From NCBI GenBank assembly GCA_913051905.1, contig CAJXBY010000070.1:1-11547 (forward strand): a DNA stretch of 11,547 nt. The letters are read 5' to 3'. The notes beneath the pieces were generated by a model. The model saw nothing but the letters and a program-made list of their open reading frames with translations. It searched no databases and had not been told where the DNA came from. The position numbers and the translations under genes were made by a program. Of this stretch, positions 6,902 through 11,547 are shown one piece after another (within the stretch, counting starts at the first letter, position 1; every line of letters starts with the position of its first letter). The stretch comes from an uncultured Gammaproteobacteria bacterium (GTDB lineage: Bacteria > Pseudomonadota > Gammaproteobacteria > Arenicellales > UBA868).

Positions 6902-6905
6902 CTCC
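6902..6905 (-). promoter_or_regulatory. Ribosome binding site supporting a TTG start
   Basis: GGAG on the minus strand lies 8 nt upstream of TTG 6893. This makes the TTG the best start for the polytopic membrane protein; the next in-frame ATG is residue 12, inside the first helix. Confidence 0.5.
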
Positions 6906-6926
6906 GACTCAGAAGTTCAAGGTTTA

Positions 6927-6943
6927 ACGGCCGGCAGGGCCGT
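6927..6943. other. 6-bp GC-rich hairpin after the HyuB-like gene
   Basis: ACGGCC (6927-6932) and GGCCGT (6938-6943) pair perfectly around a 5-nt loop in the short gap between the HyuB-like gene and the membrane-protein gene. No T-run follows on either strand, so read-through into the membrane-protein gene is likely. It could modestly reduce downstream transcription or stabilise the upstream message. Confidence 0.3.
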
Positions 6944-6966
6944 CCGAAATCCCTGAATTCCAGCAG

Positions 6967-7374
6967 TCAGCTGTTTCGCAGAACTTTCTGGGCGCATTTG
7001 ACTAGGCTCTGGTCGGCAGCAGCCTGAAGGCTTGCGCCGATCGACGATGCGCTCGGATTGTCATCCACACCCGTTTCGGTAGCATAGGTACCGTTGGCCC
7101 GTAACTCACCGCGTACTTCAGTGACACCCCGGCGCGAAGTGTAATAGACGACATCAAAGCTCCAGGCTTCACCGAAGGCCTCGCGAAGGGATTCGATCGT
7201 TGCATCACGGGTTCGACCGGCAGCAGACGCCGCTGTTTCAGCAGCAGCCGGCGTTTTCTCGGACTGTGCAATCTGGGTTGCAGGTAGAGCAGCCCCAGGC
7301 TGTGGTTGTGTTGCGCTGGAAGGCGGCACTGCCGGGCTTCGCATCTGGATTTCGCTCATCGCTGTGGACGGCTG
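6967..7374 (-). other. Linker plus small extra domain at the HyuB C-terminus
   Basis: This stretch encodes residues 588-722 of the HyuB-like protein. The first 53 residues are low-complexity (PAVPPSSATQPQPGAALPAT, then AAAETAASAAG). The last 82 are compact: helix TIESLREAF, strands around WSFDVVYYTSR, VTEVRGELRANG and TYATETGV, then a helix ASLQAAADQSLVKCAQKVL. The alpha-beta-beta-beta-alpha order is my prediction by eye. It recalls double-stranded-RNA-binding or small regulatory/dimerisation folds, but no diagnostic motif is visible, so I assign no function. Confidence 0.6.
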
Positions 7375-9135
7375 ACTGCGCATCTTGGCACGTAGCGATT
7401 CAGTGGCGGTTTCGTCGACCTGCTCAGCAGCGAGATCGACGACCACACCATAAGCTGCCTTAGCATGCTCTACCGTACAGAAATCGTCCAGAACATCTTC
7501 CAGCACCTGAGACGCCGGACGCTCCAGCGGATCACCGTAACCGCCGCCGCAGGGTGCGTAGAACGCGTGGACATCACCGGACCTGATCTTCAGACCAGAG
7601 AACTTGGCTGGCATCTGTTGAATATCGTTGGGCGTCTCGGCGTTGTAGATCTCGACCTTGCCGGTCGTTCCGGGCCAGCCCCCAAAAATACCCCAGGGCA
7701 CGTCGTGGTGCCGCTCGTTTTCGTGGGTGATGAAACTATCAGTGAGCACCCGCTGCGACTTGACCACACCGATACCCCCACGAAACCGTCCCGCTCCGGG
7801 CAGCACATCGTCGCGAAGTTCATAACGGTCGCAGATCATGGGCAGGTGCATTGCGAGATCTTCAAGCGGGTTGTTCCGGGTATTGGCCATCAGGTTGTCT
7901 ATGCTGTCCGGTCCGTCGGAGCGTGGCCGGCCACCATAGGCACCCTCGTTGACTTCCAGAAAGACCCAGTAATCACCTGATGGCCTCACGCCGGAATAAG
8001 ACACAAAGGACAGCGACGCGGAACTGCCGGCGATGATCTGATCCGGCAGGACAGGCGCCAGTGCCTTATAAATGAGGTCTATCACCCGGTTAACCTGGGT
8101 AAATCTTGCCTCCGCAGCCGCCGGAAACTCGGGGTTGTAGATCGACCCTTTAGGTGCGATCACCTTGATGGGCCGGAACGAGCCTTCGTTGGACGGCACC
8201 TGAATCTCCGAGGTTTCAGCATCCAGCAGCAATGAACGAATCGCACAGAAACAGGCAACTTTTGTCGAACCTTCGAACGGCACGTTAAATCCGGTTTCAA
8301 CCTGGTCTGAGGAACCGGTGAGATCTATCTCGATCGAATCCCCTTGGACCCGCACACAAACCTTCACGGGCAGCCGAACGTCACGGTTCTTGCCGTCATC
8401 ATCCAGAAATCCTTCAGCGCGGTATTCACCGTCCGGAATCTGTTCTATCTTCTGCCGCAGTATCCGCTCGGTATAGTCCATCAGTTGACCGGTCGCTGCC
8501 AGGATCGTGTCCTTTCCGTAACGTTCCATCAGTTCGATGAAACGCCGAACACCCAGTTTGGCAGAAGCGATCTGTGCCTCGATATCACTCTGCAACTGTT
8601 TGGCGGCGCGGCTGTTTCGACCCAGAAACTCCCACATCGCAACATTGCGGACACCTTTTTCATAAAGCTTGGTGCCGGCAAACAGCATACCCTCGGCATA
8701 GACATCCGGAATATCGATGATCAATCCTGGTGTGGCCGCACCGATGTCAAGGTGGTGAGCCGTATTCGCCGCAAAACCGACCAGTTGGTCCTGATAAAAA
8801 CAGGGGATCACAATAGCTAGGTCCGGTGAGTGGCTAGCTCCGAAGTAAGGATGGTTGTGGAGGACAACGTCACCCTCGTTCCAGACACCGCCCTGCAGCG
8901 AGTCCTGAATGCCGTACAGATACCCAGGTAGGGAACCGATATGCAGCGGGGTGGATTCCGATTCACACAGCGTATTGAAGTCAGTGTCAAACAGGCCGGC
9001 GCCGAGATCCTGTGACTCACGGATAATCGACGAGAAAGACATCCGGTAGAGGATGTGACCCATCTCTTCAGCAATCGTATCCAGCGCGCCGCTGATAACC
9101 TGTAAAGTAATCGGATCTAGTTCGTCTGCTGCCAT
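6967..9135 (-). CDS. hyuB: Hydantoinase B / N-methylhydantoinase beta-type subunit with C-terminal extension
   Basis: This is the HyuB-type subunit of an ATP-dependent hydantoinase and works with HyuA to open a cyclic amide. N-methylhydantoin is the best guess because of the neighbouring hydrolase. The core (residues 1-587) is complete: DPITLQVISGALDTIAEEMG at 7-26, IIRESQDLGAGLFD at 37-50, the conserved HNHPYFGASHSPD at 93-105, AHHLDIG at 126-132, FPAAAEARFTQVNRVIDLIY in the middle, and the family's C-terminal GGGYGDP at 530-536. Unusually, the protein continues. Residues 588-640 form a Pro/Ala/Ser/Gln-rich linker, and 641-722 look like a small folded domain (helix, three probable strands, helix). 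Family members usually stop near 520-600 residues. The gene starts 23 nt after hyuA ends, so the two are surely one operon. Related possibilities are 5-oxoprolinase or acetone/acetophenone carboxylase subunits, which share these domains. Confidence 0.9.
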   Translation of the reverse strand: MAADELDPITLQVISGALDTIAEEMGHILYRMSFSSIIRESQDLGAGLFDTDFNTLCESESTPLHIGSLPGYLYGIQDSLQGGVWNEGDVVLHNHPYFGASHSPDLAIVIPCFYQDQLVGFAANTAHHLDIGAATPGLIIDIPDVYAEGMLFAGTKLYEKGVRNVAMWEFLGRNSRAAKQLQSDIEAQIASAKLGVRRFIELMERYGKDTILAATGQLMDYTERILRQKIEQIPDGEYRAEGFLDDDGKNRDVRLPVKVCVRVQGDSIEIDLTGSSDQVETGFNVPFEGSTKVACFCAIRSLLLDAETSEIQVPSNEGSFRPIKVIAPKGSIYNPEFPAAAEARFTQVNRVIDLIYKALAPVLPDQIIAGSSASLSFVSYSGVRPSGDYWVFLEVNEGAYGGRPRSDGPDSIDNLMANTRNNPLEDLAMHLPMICDRYELRDDVLPGAGRFRGGIGVVKSQRVLTDSFITHENERHHDVPWGIFGGWPGTTGKVEIYNAETPNDIQQMPAKFSGLKIRSGDVHAFYAPCGGGYGDPLERPASQVLEDVLDDFCTVEHAKAAYGVVVDLAAEQVDETATESLRAKMRSQPSTAMSEIQMRSPAVPPSSATQPQPGAALPATQIAQSEKTPAAAETAASAAGRTRDATIESLREAFGEAWSFDVVYYTSRRGVTEVRGELRANGTYATETGVDDNPSASSIGASLQAAADQSLVKCAQKVLRNS

Positions 9136-9158
9136 GTCTTAGCTGCCCTTACGGACAC

Positions 9159-11234
9159 TCAGTTGCTGCGCTCAATTGTCAGATTTCCAAACTCACCGGT
9201 ATGGGCGACGTAACCGGGCGGGACCAGTACCGTGGAGTTATGCTGTATGACAATTGACGGACCGGCAAGGGTATGACCGGTCCTCAGGTTTTCACGGGCA
9301 TATCGAGGTGTTTGTAACGTCTGTCCATCATCAAAGACCGTCTCGCGGCGGTAAAGCAGAGCCTCTTCGACGGTGCCACCACCCGCTTCATCGAGGCTCG
9401 AAACCTTCAGTGGGGTCACGCGCTCCATTCCAATCACCCGAATGGTAATCAACTCCACTTCTCCGTCCTCGAACGCATACCCATAGTCCAGACGATGCTG
9501 CGCGTGGAAACTGGCTGCGATATCGGCAACGTTGGCCTGAGTCACTTCTCCTTCCGGTATGTCCGCTCTGAGCTCAAAACCCTGCCCGTGATACCGACAC
9601 TCGGCAATGCGTTGAAACTGTTGGCGGGCGACAGGAACACCATCGTTTTCAAGGTCTCTACCGCACTCGCTAACCAGTTCGCTGACGAGGGTATTGATTC
9701 TCTCTATTGTGTTAGCGGTCACCTCCGATAGCGAAGCGATCAAAGAACGCGCGTGCTCGTATTGCATGTCGGTCTGCAGCAGACCCATTGCAGCCGTAAT
9801 ACCCGGAGCCACCGGAACGATGACGTTCTTCGCCGACACGGCCTCGGCCAGGGCAACGCCGTGCAGCGGACCGGCCCCACCGAACGGCATCAGGGAGAAC
9901 TCTCGTGGATCAACACCCCGGGCCACCGAGTTGGAACGGATGGCCAGCGCCATGTTCGAATTGATCACCTTGATAATTCCGAGGGCGGCATCGGTCACAG
10001 AGACACCGAGTGGCCGGGCGATTTTACTCTCGACCGCACGACGCGCGAGTTCCTCATCGAGCACAAGGTCACCACCGAGCATCTTGTCTGCATCCAGGCG
10101 GCCAAGAACCACCTGGGCGTCGGTCACCGTCGGTTCCTCCCCGCCGAGACCGTAGCAGGCCGGACCGGGATCAGCTCCTGCTGAACGCGGCCCGACGTGG
10201 AAACCGCCTGCAGAATCGATATACGCTATCGAACCACCGCCGGCCCCGATGGTCACCAGATCGATCATCGGAACCAGGATCGGATGACCACTGATGTAGG
10301 AATCCCGGGCATTCATGATCTTGATCTGGCCACCCGGTATGGTGCTGATATCCGCTGAAGTGCCGCCAATATCAACGGTAATCATGTTCTCACTGCCACA
10401 CCAGATGCCTTCTGACTTTCCGCCGATCACCCCTCCGGCGGGTCCGGACATCAGCATGTTGACCGCCCGACGTGAACTCGCCTCGACCGTTGAAATGCTG
10501 CCGTTTGACTGCATGACCCGCAGATTCGCCCGGAACCCTTCGCTGTTCAGTTTTCCCTGTAGGTTGCTTAAGTAGAAAGAAGTTCTCGGACCGACAAATG
10601 CGTTCATTGCCGCCGTCGAGAACCGCTCATACTCACGCAGCACGTTAGCGACGTCAGAAGAGGTACAGACAAATACCCCCGGCATTTCCTGCTCGACGAT
10701 CGCTCTGGCCTGACGCTCATGACTGTCGTTAAGAAAGGAGAAAAGAAACCCAATCACCACGGACTCTATTCCCCGTTTCTTGAACAAGGCCACCGCTTCG
10801 AGCACTTCGTTTTCGTTGAGCGGGGTCTCGACTTCTCCGGTGGGCGGCATAATCCTTTCTGTAACCGCAATTCGATTCCGCCGTTTAACCAGCGCCCGAG
10901 TTTGCCAGGGCACATCAAAATGCAGAGAGAAATTGTGTGGCCTCTTGTGCCGTCCGATATGAAGGATGTCCCGGAAGTTCCGGGTCGTGATCATTCCGAC
11001 TTCGGCACCATCATGCTCGAGGGTAATGTTCGTCGCAACTGTGGTGCCATGAACAATCAGCTCGATCTCGTCCGGCTTGATCCGGGCTTGCTCACACAAC
11101 TCGGATAGTCCCTTGAGAACCCCCTCGGACTGATCGTGTGGGGTGCTCGCAACCTTGTGGAAATAGACCCCATGTTCGGCTTCGAGCACCAGGTCGGTGT
11201 TCGTGCCTCCGACATCAACGCCTACTCTAGCCAT
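9159..11234 (-). CDS. hyuA: Hydantoinase A / N-methylhydantoinase alpha-type subunit (ATP-dependent)
   Basis: This is the ATP-using subunit of the HyuA/HyuB hydantoinase-oxoprolinase family, cytoplasmic, 691 residues, a normal length. It has the actin-like ATPase landmarks of the family: DVGGTNTD at 7-14, HGTTVATN at 62-69, SGPAGGV at 263-269, the second phosphate-binding loop DIGGTSAD at 288-295, GAGGGSIA at 330-337, then GPRSAGADPGPACYG at 348-362 and FGGAGPLHG further on. With HyuB it would phosphorylate and hydrolyse a five-membered cyclic amide. The nearby N-carbamoylsarcosine amidohydrolase-like gene points to N-methylhydantoin (product N-carbamoylsarcosine), but hydantoin or 5-oxoproline cannot be excluded from sequence alone. 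The ATG at 11234 has only a weak upstream GAG but gives the correct N-terminal strand. The gene lies 64 nt after the hydrolase gene and 23 nt before hyuB on the same strand. Confidence 0.93.
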   Translation of the reverse strand: MARVGVDVGGTNTDLVLEAEHGVYFHKVASTPHDQSEGVLKGLSELCEQARIKPDEIELIVHGTTVATNITLEHDGAEVGMITTRNFRDILHIGRHKRPHNFSLHFDVPWQTRALVKRRNRIAVTERIMPPTGEVETPLNENEVLEAVALFKKRGIESVVIGFLFSFLNDSHERQARAIVEQEMPGVFVCTSSDVANVLREYERFSTAAMNAFVGPRTSFYLSNLQGKLNSEGFRANLRVMQSNGSISTVEASSRRAVNMLMSGPAGGVIGGKSEGIWCGSENMITVDIGGTSADISTIPGGQIKIMNARDSYISGHPILVPMIDLVTIGAGGGSIAYIDSAGGFHVGPRSAGADPGPACYGLGGEEPTVTDAQVVLGRLDADKMLGGDLVLDEELARRAVESKIARPLGVSVTDAALGIIKVINSNMALAIRSNSVARGVDPREFSLMPFGGAGPLHGVALAEAVSAKNVIVPVAPGITAAMGLLQTDMQYEHARSLIASLSEVTANTIERINTLVSELVSECGRDLENDGVPVARQQFQRIAECRYHGQGFELRADIPEGEVTQANVADIAASFHAQHRLDYGYAFEDGEVELITIRVIGMERVTPLKVSSLDEAGGGTVEEALLYRRETVFDDGQTLQTPRYARENLRTGHTLAGPSIVIQHNSTVLVPPGYVAHTGEFGNLTIERSN

Positions 11235-11272
11235 GATCTCGACCCATTAGTCAGTTCACAATCTCTGGCCCT

Positions 11273-11289
11273 CGGCATTCCCAATGCCG
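11273..11289. other. Perfect 7-bp hairpin between the hydrolase and hyuA genes
   Basis: CGGCATT (11273-11279) and AATGCCG (11283-11289) pair perfectly around a 3-nt loop, 9 nt beyond the hydrolase stop codon. No T-run follows on the minus strand, so this is not a classical terminator. It could be an mRNA-processing or stability element within the operon. Confidence 0.35.
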
Positions 11290-11298
11290 TAGCTTTGG

Positions 11299-11547
11299 TC
11301 AGGCAACGCCGCGCTGGACACCTGATTCAACCGTCCCCAGGTACTCCAGCACCCGGCTCAACGGCTCGACATCTCCGAACTTTGCGTCGATATCGAAAAG
11401 ATTCCACTCGGTCACAGCCGGCACTCGATCTCCGACCGCTTCGCGGACCACGATTGGCCGAAAACCCTCGGCAATCGCATCTTCCGTAGTGTGTCTCACA
11501 CAACCGGCCATGGTGACGCCGGTGATGATCACGGTATCCACCTCATG
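11299..11547 (-). CDS. N-carbamoylsarcosine amidohydrolase-like cysteine hydrolase (isochorismatase fold), C-terminal part
   Basis: The frame is open to the window edge, so this is the last 82 residues of a longer gene; the GTG at 11541 is an internal valine (HEVDTVIITGVT). The signature GVTMAGCVRHT contains the nucleophilic cysteine of this amidase family, codon at 11502-11500. It is followed by EGFRPIVVREAVGDR and NLFDIDAKFGDV, which closely recall N-carbamoylsarcosine amidohydrolase. That enzyme releases sarcosine, CO2 and ammonia from N-carbamoylsarcosine. Homologues more often have Thr-Ser before Gly-Cys where this one has Met-Ala. The N-terminal catalytic aspartate and lysine are outside the window. 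As first of three same-strand genes ahead of hyuA and hyuB, it fits the second step of N-methylhydantoin breakdown. A related ureidoacrylate- or carbamoyl-amino-acid amidase is the main alternative. Confidence 0.85.
   Translation of the reverse strand, partial: HEVDTVIITGVTMAGCVRHTTEDAIAEGFRPIVVREAVGDRVPAVTEWNLFDIDAKFGDVEPLSRVLEYLGTVESGVQRGVA

Noticed and set aside
7465..7980. Plus-strand open frame of 171 codons inside hyuB
   Set aside because: It is antisense to the conserved HyuB core, and its translation shows no recognisable motif.
11299..11541. Reading the right-edge frame as a complete 80-residue gene starting at GTG 11541
   Set aside because: The frame stays open to the window edge and the visible part begins in the middle of a conserved beta-strand before the catalytic cysteine, so it is a truncated view of a longer gene.

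Overview
The window (11,547 bp, moderately GC-rich) reads as a chromosomal stretch from a Gram-negative bacterium, most likely a member of the Pseudomonadota. The grounds are a twin-arginine-exported periplasmic binding protein, polyamine-type ABC permeases and AGGAGG-like ribosome binding sites. I cannot name a genus. There are nine protein genes, two of them cut by the window edges. I see no RNA genes, insertion sequences, CRISPR arrays or phage genes. The longest non-coding gap is the 223 nt between the binding-protein and first permease genes.

Left end, + strand (1-1635): the C-terminal part of a probable flotillin/SPFH-family protein, followed 24 nt later by a PotA-like ABC transporter ATPase. 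The ATPase converges on the genes of its presumed transporter.

Minus strand, 5036 down to 1704: a Tat-exported PotD/PotF-like binding protein, then two PotB- and PotC-like permeases. Together with the ATPase they form a complete importer of the polyamine/opine/putrescine family. The gap between the binding-protein and permease genes carries two strong stem-loops, and a terminator-like stem-loop sits in the convergent gap at 1663-1705.

Minus strand, 6893 down to 5209: two unrecognised multi-pass membrane proteins. The larger contains an internal duplication.

Minus strand, 11547 down to 6967: the end of an N-carbamoylsarcosine amidohydrolase-like cysteine hydrolase, then HyuA- and HyuB-type subunits of an ATP-dependent (N-methyl)hydantoinase. 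In the known creatinine/N-methylhydantoin route, HyuA/HyuB opens N-methylhydantoin to N-carbamoylsarcosine at the cost of ATP. The cysteine hydrolase then releases sarcosine, ammonia and CO2. Gene order and strand suggest these three are one catabolic unit. The downstream transporter may supply its substrate, but that link is inferred from proximity only.

The most unusual items are a roughly 135-residue C-terminal extension on HyuB, the internally duplicated membrane protein, the separation of the ATPase from its permeases on the opposite strand, and the stem-loops between the binding-protein and permease genes.
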